A stretch of 64,000 bases of DNA from Granulosicoccus sp963833195. Its GTDB lineage: Bacteria > Pseudomonadota > Gammaproteobacteria > Granulosicoccales > Granulosicoccaceae. Every line of letters begins with the position of its first letter. Positions within the stretch are counted from its first letter, which is position 1. Shown piece after piece: positions 1-8,381 of this stretch. A model generated the notes under the pieces. The model was not told the origin of the DNA. It did no database searches and was given only the letters and a program-made list of their open reading frames with translations. The position numbers and the translations under genes were made by a program. The DNA is taken from the NCBI GenBank assembly GCA_963833195.1, contig CAWHXF010000028.1, positions 744,001 to 808,000 on the forward strand, read 5' to 3'.

Positions 1-2
1 CC

Positions 3-242
3 TCGTTCGGACTCTGGGGCTTTCAGCTGGCGTCCATGCGCGAGCTGCACGTCGAGCGCGCCGCGGCGCGCACGCTACCCGGTCGCTACCTGGACACAGC
101 GACGCTGCGCGATGCGCTGCGGCTGCCGCGCGACGTGCCGGACTACGACGAGCTCGCCGTGAATCGAGACGGCTCGCTCAGGCTGCTGGACTACTACCGG
201 GAGGGGTGGGAGCAGAGCGAGGGGGGGCGGCGTGGGCCCTGA
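3..242 (+). CDS. C-terminal tail of an unidentified protein (cut by window edge)
   Basis: The frame is open from the first bases of the window to a TGA at 240-242, giving about 79 residues with no start that is clearly genuine; the internal ATG at 36 is probably not the initiator. The tail is rich in Arg, Leu and Asp and ends in a hydrophilic Glu/Gly/Arg stretch. I see no membrane segment or motif that I recognise, so no function is assigned. Codon third positions are strongly G/C, as in neighbouring real genes, which supports a true coding end rather than a chance ORF. The next feature is a gene remnant in the same frame after the stop. Confidence 0.45.
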   Translation, partial: SFGLWGFQLASMRELHVERAAARTLPGRYLDTATLRDALRLPRDVPDYDELAVNRDGSLRLLDYYREGWEQSEGGRRGP

Positions 243-269
243 GGGCCGAGCGGAGGGAGCACGCGAAGT

Positions 270-566
270 ATGGACTCCGGGTCGCGCTTCGGGGCCGTGA
301 AGCGAGGCTCCGCACGACTGAGCGACATCATCGAGGGCGTGCTCGCCCGCATCGAGGTCGTGCCGATGGGACCTCGGACGGACCATGCCTACGCGACCTT
401 GCGCGCCGCGTTGTCGAAAGCCGGGACTCCGATCGGTCCGAACGATCTGTTCATCGCGGCTCACGCGCTGACGGAAGGGGCCGTGCTCGTCACCGCGAAC
501 ACGAACGAGTTCGCGCGCGTGCCGGGACTGGCGCTGGAGGACTGGCTACCGACCTGCGCGCCTTGA
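270..566 (+). pseudogene. VapC-type PIN-domain toxin remnant, N-terminal half missing
   Basis: The 98-residue product matches the C-terminal two thirds of a VapC ribonuclease toxin: an Arg-Phe-Gly-Ala-x-Lys-Arg-Gly-Ser segment, then the PIN signature GPNDLFIAAHAL, then a Thr-Asn-x-x-Glu-Phe element and the Arg-Val-Pro-Gly-Leu...Glu-Asp-Trp ending. VapC proteins are normally about 130-140 residues and begin with the first catalytic Asp (Leu-Asp-Thr-Asn) followed by a Glu-containing helix; both are absent, and no remnant of them appears in the bases before 270. No vapB antitoxin precedes it. Two of the metal-binding acidic residues of the family are therefore lost and the product is probably inactive. 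The ATG at 270 is a chance start inside the old reading frame. Confidence 0.7.
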
Positions 567-644
567 CGCGCAAGTCGTGCCCGGCGCCCCGACCGGGCTC
601 GGCCGGCGCGTAGCCTCGACCGCTCCCTCGCACCGGACACCACA

Positions 645-1646
645 ATGCGCATTGCCGTCTTCAGCACCCGCGCACACGACCGCCGGTTTCTCGAGGCCGC
701 CAACGCGGACGACTCGGGGAACACGCACGAGCTGCACTTTCTCGAAGCTCGCCTGGACGCCGATACCGCCGGGCTGGCCCGCGACTGCGAGGCGGTCTGC
801 GCCTTCGTCAACGACTCGCTGGACGCGGACGTGCTGGAGCGGCTGCACGGCGTGGGCGTGCGCTTCATCGCGCTGCGCTCGGCGGGCTTCAACCACGTGG
901 ACATCCCCGCGGCCGAGCGGCTCGAGCTGGTCGTCGCCCGGGTGCCCGCCTACTCGCCGCATTCGATCGCCGAGCACTGCTTCGGTCTCGTGCTCTCGCT
1001 GAACCGGCACATCCACCGGGCCTACAACCGGGTGCGCGACGGCAACCTCGCGCTCGACGGGCTCATGGGGTTCGACCTGCACGGGCGCACCATCGGCATC
1101 GTCGGCACCGGGACCATCGGCACGCGGCTCGCGGAGATCGCGACGCTCGGCTTCGGCATGCGCGCGCTCGCCTTCGACGTGCACGAATCCGAGCGTTGCC
1201 GCGAGATCGGCGTGGAGTACGTCGCGCTCGAGGATCTGCTGGGGGACAGCGACGTGGTGTCCCTGCACTGCCCGCTCACCGACGACACGCACCACCTGAT
1301 CGACGCTCGGGCGCTCGCGTCGATGAAGCCCGGCGCCATGCTGATCAACACGAGCCGCGGCGCGCTCGTGGACACCGCCGCCACCATCGACGCGCTGCGC
1401 TCCGGACACCTCGGCCATCTGGGACTCGACGTCTACGAGGAGGAGGACGGACTCTTCTTCGACGACCACTCGGACGACGTCGCGCGCGACGAGGCCTTCG
1501 TGCGACTGGTGGCGTTCCCGAACGTGCTGGTGACGGGCCACCAGGGCTTCTTCACCGAGGACGCGATGCGCGCCATCGCGCGCACCACGATCGACAACGC
1601 GTCGGCCTTCGAGGCGGGGCAGGCGTCGAACCGGGTGACGTCCTGA
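645..1646 (+). CDS. ldhA: D-2-hydroxyacid dehydrogenase, D-lactate dehydrogenase type
   Basis: The 333-residue protein has the full D-isomer-specific 2-hydroxyacid dehydrogenase fold. An N-terminal substrate domain is followed by a Rossmann domain with the dinucleotide motif GTGTIG at residues 154-159. The conserved Asn-Thr-Ser-Arg-Gly carries the substrate-binding Arg near residue 236, a Glu follows in Asp-Val-Tyr-Glu-Glu-Glu, and the catalytic His sits in Thr-Gly-His-Gln-Gly-Phe-Phe near residue 298. The Phe-Asp-Asp-His-Ser loop after Glu-Glu-Glu and the Gly-Phe-Phe-Thr-Glu-Asp-Ala ending are typical of the fermentative D-lactate dehydrogenase subgroup (LdhA), which reduces pyruvate to D-lactate with NADH. 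The ATG start fits the family N-terminus (Met-Arg-Ile-Ala-Val-Phe-Ser-Thr). It stands alone, with 230 bases before the next gene. Confidence 0.85.
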   Translation: MRIAVFSTRAHDRRFLEAANADDSGNTHELHFLEARLDADTAGLARDCEAVCAFVNDSLDADVLERLHGVGVRFIALRSAGFNHVDIPAAERLELVVARVPAYSPHSIAEHCFGLVLSLNRHIHRAYNRVRDGNLALDGLMGFDLHGRTIGIVGTGTIGTRLAEIATLGFGMRALAFDVHESERCREIGVEYVALEDLLGDSDVVSLHCPLTDDTHHLIDARALASMKPGAMLINTSRGALVDTAATIDALRSGHLGHLGLDVYEEEDGLFFDDHSDDVARDEAFVRLVAFPNVLVTGHQGFFTEDAMRAIARTTIDNASAFEAGQASNRVTS

Positions 1647-1876
1647 GCCTCCGGCTCGTCCGCCCGAGGGGCCGTGAACCGATCGACGTCGTGGCGAGAA
1701 TCCGCCCCGTCGGAGCCTCCGAGGCGAACATCCGTCACGCGCGTGCGGGCAACACAGCTTGTCGCTGTCGTAACATGCGCCGGGTCGTCGCCGCCGTTTT
1801 CCGTTCGCCGGACGGCCGGCTCGACGCGCGGGTCCGATCTCGCGCGCCGCACACCCGAATCCATTGGAGGAGATCC

Positions 1877-2863
1877 ATGCACGTTCCCAGACTCGCCACC
1901 GCCGCCCTCGTCGCCCTCGCCTGCGGCACCGTCCAGGCCCAGGACGCCGACCGTACCGGCTGGCCGGAGAGCTTCACCGTCGGCACCGCCTCGCAGGGCG
2001 GCACCTTCTTCGCCTACGGCTCCGGCTGGGCCAACCTCGTGGCCGAGGAGCTCGGGCTCTCCGGCGGCGCCGAGGTCACCGGCGGCCCGATGCAGAACAT
2101 GGCGCTCGTGCACACCGGCGACGCGGCCTTCGGCATGACCACGATGGGGCCCGCGGCCGAGTCGCTCGGCGGCACCAACCCGATCGCGCCGGGGCTGCAG
2201 ATGGACGGCGCCTGCGCGATGTTCCCGATGTACGAGACGCCGTTCTCGGTCACGACGCTCGCCTCGTCGGGCATCGAGTCGATCGCCGACATCCCGGCCG
2301 GGTCGAAGATCGGCTTCGGGCCGGCCGGCTCCACGTCCGACACCTACTTCCCGCTCATGATGGAGGCGCTCGGCGTCGAGTTCGAACGCCGCAACGGCGG
2401 CTGGGACGATCTCGGCGGTCAGCTGCAGGACGGCCTGCTCGACGTCGTCGCGTTCGCCGCCGGCGTGCCGATCCCTGCCGTCAGCCAGCTCGAGGTGCAG
2501 ACGGACGTCAACATCATCGAGTTCAGCGAGGAGGAGCAGGCGACCATCCTCGAGAACTTCCCGGTCGCCGCCTTCACCATCCCCGCCGACACCTACTCGA
2601 CCCTCGAGACCGACGCGCGCTCGGTGTCGATGTGGAACTTCGCTATCGCCGACTGCGACCTGCCGGCAAGCTTCGTCGAGGCCGCCACCGACGTCGTGAT
2701 GTCCGACAACGCGCGCATGGTCAACATCCACAACGCGGCCACGGCGACGCTGCCGGAGAACTGGGACAAGAACGACGTGCTGAAGTGGCACCCGGGCGCG
2801 GCCAAGTGGTTCCGCGAGAACGCCGGCGCCGACATCCCCGACGACATGGTCCACGGCATGTAG
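1877..2863 (+). CDS. TAXI-family TRAP transporter solute-binding protein
   Basis: A 328-residue periplasmic binding protein. Residues 1-22 form a signal peptide ending near Val-Gln-Ala. The mature part opens with a Phe-Thr-Val-Gly-Thr-Ala-Ser-Gln-Gly-Gly-Thr-Phe segment, the hallmark of the TAXI (TRAP-associated extracytoplasmic immunogenic) family. A long out-of-frame extension upstream of this ATG is noise: a clean GGAGGA ribosome site at 1867-1872 precedes it and the signal peptide starts there. It is followed after 58 bases by the fused TRAP permease, which is the usual partner of TAXI proteins. The ligand is unknown; TAXI systems have been linked to glutamate, alpha-ketoglutarate and other dicarboxylates, so a dicarboxylate or similar acid is the default guess. 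Confidence 0.88.
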   Translation: MHVPRLATAALVALACGTVQAQDADRTGWPESFTVGTASQGGTFFAYGSGWANLVAEELGLSGGAEVTGGPMQNMALVHTGDAAFGMTTMGPAAESLGGTNPIAPGLQMDGACAMFPMYETPFSVTTLASSGIESIADIPAGSKIGFGPAGSTSDTYFPLMMEALGVEFERRNGGWDDLGGQLQDGLLDVVAFAAGVPIPAVSQLEVQTDVNIIEFSEEEQATILENFPVAAFTIPADTYSTLETDARSVSMWNFAIADCDLPASFVEAATDVVMSDNARMVNIHNAATATLPENWDKNDVLKWHPGAAKWFRENAGADIPDDMVHGM

Positions 2864-2921
2864 GCACTCCCGCCGCACGGCGCGGGGAATCCATTCGATC
2901 AGCGGGGCGGGGAGCGGGGCG

Positions 2922-5156
2922 ATGAGCGAGCGGACGGCGGACCGGGACGACGAGAATCTCGTCGGGCAAGGCGTCGACGAGGAGATCGTCGAGGCCAACC
3001 GCCGTGCGTTCGACGGCTGGCGGTACACGCTCGTGGCGACGCTGGCGGCGTTGTACGCGGCGTTCCACATGGCCGCCCTGAACGGTCTGTCGCTGTCCGA
3101 CATGACCGGGCTGGAGCTTCGCTTCCTGCCGAGCTTCCCCCTCGAGACGTGGAACTTCCGCATCGTGCACGTCGCCGGCGCCCTGTTCCTCGGGTTCATG
3201 GTGTTCGGCGCCCGCACCGGCTTCGCCGAGACGCGGACGCGCGGCTTCGCCCTCGCCGACTGGCTGGCCGTCGCGTTGATGGCCCTCGCGCTGTTCGCCT
3301 GCGCATCGGCGATCGGTTTCGCGCTGCGCATCGCGGGCGGCGAGCTGTGGAACGGCATCGCGCCGGAGTTCCGCGACGCCGAGCTCTACCGCTACGGCAT
3401 CCCGCTCCTCGTGGCGACGGTCGGCGCGACGATCCTCGGCTGGTTCGACCGCGCGCCGACGACGCGCTTCTCGCTGCCCGATCTCGTGCTCGGCACCTGC
3501 GCGATCGCCGTCGCGCTCTACCTCGTCACGATCTACGGCACGCTGATGCGGAACTCCACCGGCACCCCGTTCGCGCCGATCGGGATCTCGCTCGCCGCCG
3601 TCGCCGGCACCGTGCTTATCCTGGAGCTGACGCGTCGCGTGGCCGGCCTCGCCCTGGTCGTCATCTCGGGCGTCTTCCTGCTCTACGTGTTCGTCGGGCA
3701 CCTGATGCCGGGCTTCCTGAACTCGCCGCGGATCGAGTGGGCGCGCTTCTTCTCCCAGGTCTACACCGACGCCGGCATCCTCGGGCCCACGACGGCCGTG
3801 TCCTCGACCTACATCATCCTGTTCATCATCTTCGCGGCGTTCCTGCAGGCCTCGCGCGTCGGGGAGTACTTCATCAACTTCGCGTTCGCCGGCGCCGGTC
3901 GCTCCCGGGGCGGCCCCGCCAAGGTCGCGATCTTCGCCTCGGGCCTGATGGGCATGATCAACGGGACGTCGGCCGGCAACGTCGTGGCCACCGGCTCGCT
4001 CACCATTCCGCTGATGAAGCGCGTCGGGTACCACCGGAAGACCGCCGGGGCGATCGAGGCCGCAGCCTCGACGGGTGGGCAGATCATGCCGCCGATCATG
4101 GGCGCGGGCGCCTTCATCATGGCCGAGATCACCGGGATCCCGTACACCGAGATCGCCCTCGCGGCGATCATCCCCGCGGTGCTGTACTTCGTGTCGGTCT
4201 ACTTCATGGTGGACTTCGAGGCCGCCAAGCTCGGCATGCGCGGCATGCGCGAGGACGAGTTGCCGAAGTTCCGGAAGATGGTGCGTCAGGTCTACCTGTT
4301 CGCCCCGATCGTCATCCTGATCTACGCGCTGTTCGCCGGCTACTCCGTGATCCGCGCGGGCACGCTCGCGACCATCGCCGCAGCCGCGGTGTCGTGGCTG
4401 ACGCCCTACCGGATGGGGCCGCGCGCGATCGCGAAGGCCTTTCAGATCGCAGGCTTCATGTCCATCCAGATCATCGCCGTCTGCGCCTGCGCCGGCATCA
4501 TCGTAGGGGTCATTTCGCTGACCGGAGTCGGGGCGCGCTTCTCGGTCCTGCTGCTCGGCATCGCCGACACCTCGCAGTTGCTCGCCCTGTTCTTCGCCAT
4601 GTGCATCGCGATCCTGCTCGGCATGGGCATGCCGACCACGGCCGCCTACGCGGTCGCGGCTTCGGTGGTCGCCCCGGGACTCGTGCAACTGGGCATCCCG
4701 GCACTGACGGCGCACTTCTTCGTCTTCTACTTCGCGGTGCTGTCGGCGATCACGCCGCCCGTCGCGCTCGCGAGCTACGCCGCCGCCGGCATCTCCGGAG
4801 CGAATCCGATGGAGACCTCCATGGCCTCGTTCAAGATCGGGATCGCCGCGTTCGTCGTCCCGTTCATGTTCTTCTACAACGGCGCCCTGCTGATGGATGC
4901 GGAGTGGTTCCAGGTGCTGCGGGCCGCAGGCACGGCCGTCGCCGGTGTGTTCCTGCTGTCCGCGGGCGTACAGGGGTGGTTCGTGGGCCGACCGGCCTCG
5001 TGGCTCGTGCGCATCGTGCTGATTGGCGCAGCCCTGTTCATGATCGAGGGCGGACTGGTGTCCGACGGCATCGGGCTCGCGCTCGCCGTGGGGGCCTTCA
5101 TGATCCAGAAAGCGATCCGACCGGCTCCGGGCACGGCGGCAACGGTGGGCAGCTAG
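2922..5156 (+). CDS. TRAP transporter permease, fused DctQ (4TM) and DctM (12TM)
   Basis: A 744-residue integral membrane protein, the length expected for the TRAP 4TM/12TM fusion class. A soluble N-terminus of about 35 residues precedes four DctQ-like helices (about residues 40-210). A long DctM portion follows with Gly-rich family segments such as Gly-Thr-Ser-Ala-Gly-Asn-Val and Gly-Gly-Gln-Ile-Met-Pro-Pro-Ile-Met-Gly-Ala-Gly-Ala near residues 345-395, and Gly-Met-Gly-Met-Pro-Thr-Thr-Ala-Ala-Tyr near 565. Such fused permeases work with TAXI binding proteins, as here, and drive uptake with a sodium or proton gradient. The gene ends 25 bases from the convergent EamA gene, with no clear terminator between them. 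Confidence 0.9.
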   Translation: MSERTADRDDENLVGQGVDEEIVEANRRAFDGWRYTLVATLAALYAAFHMAALNGLSLSDMTGLELRFLPSFPLETWNFRIVHVAGALFLGFMVFGARTGFAETRTRGFALADWLAVALMALALFACASAIGFALRIAGGELWNGIAPEFRDAELYRYGIPLLVATVGATILGWFDRAPTTRFSLPDLVLGTCAIAVALYLVTIYGTLMRNSTGTPFAPIGISLAAVAGTVLILELTRRVAGLALVVISGVFLLYVFVGHLMPGFLNSPRIEWARFFSQVYTDAGILGPTTAVSSTYIILFIIFAAFLQASRVGEYFINFAFAGAGRSRGGPAKVAIFASGLMGMINGTSAGNVVATGSLTIPLMKRVGYHRKTAGAIEAAASTGGQIMPPIMGAGAFIMAEITGIPYTEIALAAIIPAVLYFVSVYFMVDFEAAKLGMRGMREDELPKFRKMVRQVYLFAPIVILIYALFAGYSVIRAGTLATIAAAAVSWLTPYRMGPRAIAKAFQIAGFMSIQIIAVCACAGIIVGVISLTGVGARFSVLLLGIADTSQLLALFFAMCIAILLGMGMPTTAAYAVAASVVAPGLVQLGIPALTAHFFVFYFAVLSAITPPVALASYAAAGISGANPMETSMASFKIGIAAFVVPFMFFYNGALLMDAEWFQVLRAAGTAVAGVFLLSAGVQGWFVGRPASWLVRIVLIGAALFMIEGGLVSDGIGLALAVGAFMIQKAIRPAPGTAATVGS

Positions 5157-5181
5157 GGCCTGCGCATCGACCGCGACGCCT

Positions 5182-6096
5182 TCAGCCGTTGGTGAACCCC
5201 CGTCCGCCCGGCCCCGCCGCGAGCTTCGTGCCGCGCACGCGCTCGCGGTAGACCGTGTACACCGAGGCCAGCACGATGATGCCGGCGCCGACCCAGGTCG
5301 CCATCCCCGGCAGCGTGTCGAAGAGCAGGAACCCGAGCACCGTGGCGTAGAGCAACCGCACGTAGTCGAGCGAGGCCAGCATGGAGGCCTCGCCCCACTT
5401 GTAGGCCAGGATGTTGGCCTTCTGCGCGAAGTAGGACACGATGCCGATGGCCGCGAGCAGGCCCCATTCGCGCGGCGTGGGCGCCTGCCAGAACCACAGG
5501 GCCGGCCCCGCCATCACGATGCCCACGCCGATGGCCTGATAGGCGAGGATCGTCGTCGACGACTCCGTGCGCGTCAGCAACCGGATCACCACCATGACCG
5601 CGCCCGCGGCCGCCGCGCCCACCACCGCCATCACGGCGTAGATCGTGAACGCGTCCCCGCCCGGGCGCATCATGATCAGCACGCCGACGAAGCCGAGCGC
5701 CACGGCCGACCAGCGGTGCACGCCCACCGTCTCCCCGAGCACCGCCACCGCGAAGATGGTGACGAAGAAGCTCTTGGCGAACCCTAGCGCCGTCGCGTCC
5801 GCCAGCGGCATGTGCACCACGGCCGTGAAGCCGCACAGCATCGCCACGAGCGCGAGCCCCACGCGCGTCGCCTGCAGCCCCGGCCGCTTCGTTCGCAGGG
5901 CATCGGGGAAGTGGCTGGCGAGCGCCGGCAGAAGCATCGCGACCATGCCCATCTGGCGCACGAACAGGATCTGCACGACGCTCAGGTGCGCGCCCGCGAG
6001 CTTGATGAGCGCGATCATCAGCGCGAAGCCGAACGCCGCCAGCATCAGCACGGCGGCCCCCTTCAGGTTGTCCGACAGCTCGGCGAAGCGGATCAA
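5182..6096 (-). CDS. EamA/DMT-family transporter
   Basis: A protein of about 304 residues with ten hydrophobic segments arranged as two EamA repeats; the first begins at Asp-Asn-Leu-Lys-Gly-Ala-Ala. The second repeat ends in a basic cytoplasmic tail. These are drug/metabolite transporters that export amino acids, nucleotides or other small molecules; the substrate cannot be told. The reading frame stays open far upstream, but the extra sequence is an out-of-frame copy of the preceding gene. The only start consistent with the family N-terminus is the TTG at 6096, since no ATG or GTG lies in frame between the neighbour and the first helix; an internal ATG would remove part of that helix. It lies 13 bases after the Ig-like gene and is probably cotranscribed with it. 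Confidence 0.8.
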   Translation of the reverse strand: MIRFAELSDNLKGAAVLMLAAFGFALMIALIKLAGAHLSVVQILFVRQMGMVAMLLPALASHFPDALRTKRPGLQATRVGLALVAMLCGFTAVVHMPLADATALGFAKSFFVTIFAVAVLGETVGVHRWSAVALGFVGVLIMMRPGGDAFTIYAVMAVVGAAAAGAVMVVIRLLTRTESSTTILAYQAIGVGIVMAGPALWFWQAPTPREWGLLAAIGIVSYFAQKANILAYKWGEASMLASLDYVRLLYATVLGFLLFDTLPGMATWVGAGIIVLASVYTVYRERVRGTKLAAGPGGRGFTNG

Positions 6097-6109
6097 CTCG
6101 GCCGGCGGC

Positions 6110-7381
6110 TCACGGACGCACGATATCGCCCGCGGGCACCGTGCGCCCGCGCGACGGATCGCCCACCACCACGAGCACGTCGGCGGAATCCGCGAGCGAG
6201 GCGTCCACCGGGTTCGTCGCGGTGATGCGGAACCGGTGCTCGCCCTGGTCCCGGTCGCTCGTCGGCCAATGGAACGTGCGCGAGCCGTCCGGGTTCTCGT
6301 CGAAGCTCGCGTTGCGCGGCAGCCGGTCGATGCGCACCACGGCCCGCTCGCGGCCGTCCGGATCGGCGGTGCGGACCTTGAACGCGACGGCCTTGCCGGC
6401 ACTCACGATCTGGTTCGACAGCGGTCGCAGTCGCGGCGGCTCGGGCGCGGGCTCGGCCAGGGACGCGCTCGCGGCCTCGGGCCCGGACGCGCGCGACACG
6501 TCGGCATCGGAGCGATTCACGGCCGGCACCTCCACGAGCTCCGGCTGGCGCATCGATGCGGGCGCGGGCCCGGAGGGCTCGGAGGACACGGTCAGCGTCA
6601 GCGCGCGGCGCGTCCGGCGCGTCGGGTCGCGGGCATCGACGGCCAGCAGCTCGACGACATGCGTACCGGTCTGCGCCGCGCTCGGGCGCCAACGCAACGC
6701 GTGCCACCCATCGTCCACGGGCACGACGTCGAGCCCGTCGGGCGCGCCGACAAGGTGCATCGCGACCGTGCCCCGGGGTCCTCGCCCCCCCTCCAGTGCG
6801 GCGATGCGCAGCTCCCACGCTCGCCCGGGCAGCAGGCGCAGCGGCGCGATGGCGGGCAGGTGCAGCGGCGCGACCGCCTCCGTCGACGTCGGGTCCGGCG
6901 CCGGCGCGGCGGCAGGCAAAGCGGCAGGCGCAGCGGCAGGCGAAGCGGCAGGCGAAGCGGCAGGCGGAGCCGTCGGCGGTGCGGCACGGCTCGGCTCGGC
7001 GTCGCGCACCACGACGATCTCCCGGCTCTCCCGCACCGACCGACCGGCCCGGTCCACGGCACCGAGCCGGATCACGTTGCGCCCCTCGTGCCGACGCGAG
7101 GTCGGCCAGCGCAGCGTCCAGCGTCCGGGACCGCGCGGTTCGAGCGTCGCATCGACCGGCGCGCGCTCGATGTGGACGGACGCCGTCGGCGAGCGGACCT
7201 CGATGTCGAGCTCCAGCACGTCGCCGGGCGCGATGCGCTGTTCCGGAAAGTCGGGCAGCAGGTCCGCCGATGTCGCACCGGTGGCCAGCAGCGCTCCCGC
7301 GCACGCGAGCGCGCCGAGCCGACGGGTGCGGGCGCGACGGTGCTTCGCGGATCGCTGACGGAGGTAGGGGAGCGTGAACAT
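6110..7381 (-). CDS. Secreted or anchored protein with Ig/cadherin-like domains
   Basis: A 423-residue protein starting at an ATG (7381). A basic N-terminus and a hydrophobic stretch ending near Ala-Thr-Ser-Ala look like a signal peptide or anchor. Three similar beta-sandwich units follow, recognisable by the recurring pattern of Ile-Ala-Pro-Gly or Val-Ser-Ala-Gly, then a Leu-Pro, then Trp-Pro-Thr-Ser and an Asn-x-Ile-Arg or His-Arg-Phe-Arg-Ile-Thr-Ala strand, as in putative Ig (He_PIG/cadherin-like) domains. Units one and two are joined by a Pro/Ala/Ser-rich linker encoded by a short tandem repeat. It contains no enzymatic motif I recognise. An alternative ATG at 7489 would add 36 basic residues ahead of the signal segment and is less likely. 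Role: probably a cell-envelope or surface protein; function unknown. Confidence 0.65.
   Translation of the reverse strand: MFTLPYLRQRSAKHRRARTRRLGALACAGALLATGATSADLLPDFPEQRIAPGDVLELDIEVRSPTASVHIERAPVDATLEPRGPGRWTLRWPTSRRHEGRNVIRLGAVDRAGRSVRESREIVVVRDAEPSRAAPPTAPPAASPAASPAAAPAALPAAAPAPDPTSTEAVAPLHLPAIAPLRLLPGRAWELRIAALEGGRGPRGTVAMHLVGAPDGLDVVPVDDGWHALRWRPSAAQTGTHVVELLAVDARDPTRRTRRALTLTVSSEPSGPAPASMRQPELVEVPAVNRSDADVSRASGPEAASASLAEPAPEPPRLRPLSNQIVSAGKAVAFKVRTADPDGRERAVVRIDRLPRNASFDENPDGSRTFHWPTSDRDQGEHRFRITATNPVDASLADSADVLVVVGDPSRGRTVPAGDIVRP
6905..6966. repeat. Short tandem repeat encoding a Pro/Ala/Ser linker
   Basis: A unit of about 12 bases (GGCAGGCGAAGC and close variants) is repeated roughly five times in the coding region of the Ig-like protein. 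On the coding strand it gives alternating Pro-Ala-Ala-Ser and Pro-Ala-Ala-Ala units. Such in-frame repeats can change copy number by slippage and would alter linker length without breaking the frame. Confidence 0.7.
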
Positions 7382-7540
7382 GGGCCGACCGCCTGACGGG
7401 CGGCCGAGGGAGATCCGTTGCCTGGCGGGGTTGAGAGGGTATCGGCACGCGGGCCGCCATGCGGCGTGAACCGCTCCCGAAATGCGCACACCGGGACCGA
7501 CCGTCCCGACAATCGATGGTAGGCAGGCCCCGCGGACGGG

Positions 7541-8257
7541 TCAACGCGACACCGTGACCTGGCGTGACGCTTGGAGTGCCCGCCTGAACGTGAGGTTCCA
7601 CCGCGCCGCGCCGAAGCGCGGGTGTTCGGCCTGCTTGAGCGGGCGGACACCGTGATAGTGCAACCGGGCCGAGGCGCCGAAGACGACAACGTCCCCGTCC
7701 GCGACGTCGATCGGCGTGGCCCGTCCGCGCCGCTCGGGTCCGACGACGAAGAAGCGCGCCGGAATGCCGAGCGAGACGGACACGATGGGCTCGTCGAAGC
7801 TCGCCTCGTCGCGATCCTGGTGCGCCCCCATGCCGACGCCCGGGACGTAGCGGTTCACCAGACACGCGTCGGGCGTGAACGCACCGAAACCCGCCGCGCG
7901 CGCGGCCTCCTGTGCGAGCTCGCCGAAGGGCGCGGGCATGGCGGGCCACGGCTCGCCCGACTGGGGATCGATCGCGGTGTAGCGGTAGCCGCGGGCGTCG
8001 GAGGTCCAGCCCGCGGCGCCGCAGTTGGTGCTGGCGACCGCCATCTGCCGCCCGCGGGCCGTGACGAAACGGCGCAACGGGGCCGCCTCCACGACCGACG
8101 CCAGCGGGGTGGCCAGCAGCTCGGAATCGGCGAACCCGGACAGCAACCAGACATCCGGCAGCACCTCGACCGGCGGCATGACACGCACCATCGCGGCGCA
8201 CCGTTGCACCGCGAACGCGCCCCGCGCCGGGAGGGACAACGGCTCGTGATCGGTCAT
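7541..8257 (-). CDS. alkB: AlkB-family alpha-ketoglutarate-dependent dioxygenase (alkylation repair)
   Basis: A 238-residue protein matching bacterial AlkB, which oxidatively demethylates 1-methyladenine and 3-methylcytosine in DNA or RNA using Fe(II), oxygen and 2-oxoglutarate. Visible motifs: the product-binding Asn-Arg-Tyr segment, the iron ligands His-Gln-Asp and a later His in Leu-His-Tyr-His-Gly, and the 2-oxoglutarate arginines in Arg-Trp-Asn-Leu-Thr-Phe-Arg-Arg. The ATG at 8257 is chosen because upstream codons of the same frame run into an A/T-rich non-coding stretch; the family length also fits. The gene is divergent from urtA with a 124-base shared upstream region. E. coli alkB is controlled by Ada; no ada is visible here. 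Confidence 0.88.
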   Translation of the reverse strand: MTDHEPLSLPARGAFAVQRCAAMVRVMPPVEVLPDVWLLSGFADSELLATPLASVVEAAPLRRFVTARGRQMAVASTNCGAAGWTSDARGYRYTAIDPQSGEPWPAMPAPFGELAQEAARAAGFGAFTPDACLVNRYVPGVGMGAHQDRDEASFDEPIVSVSLGIPARFFVVGPERRGRATPIDVADGDVVVFGASARLHYHGVRPLKQAEHPRFGAARWNLTFRRALQASRQVTVSR

Positions 8258-8285
8258 CTTTTTGTTTTCATTAGTAAAATCCCGC

Positions 8286-8301
8286 TGGCACGGTGTCTGT
8301 A
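8286..8301 (+). promoter_or_regulatory. Possible sigma-54 promoter of urtA
   Basis: The sequence TGGCACGGTGTCTGTA has a perfect -24 element (TGGCAC) and, ten bases after its GG, a -12 element with GT in place of the expected GC. It lies about 80 bases upstream of the urtA ATG in an A/T-rich patch. Urea ABC operons are commonly under nitrogen (NtrC/sigma-54) control, which agrees with the position, but the imperfect -12 element makes this a tentative call. Confidence 0.35.
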
Positions 8302-8381
8302 AAGAATCGTCACACGGGCACCGCCGGACGGCATCGCCCGCCTTCCCCGCTCCACCCCACAGGGACACGACGATTCACGCC

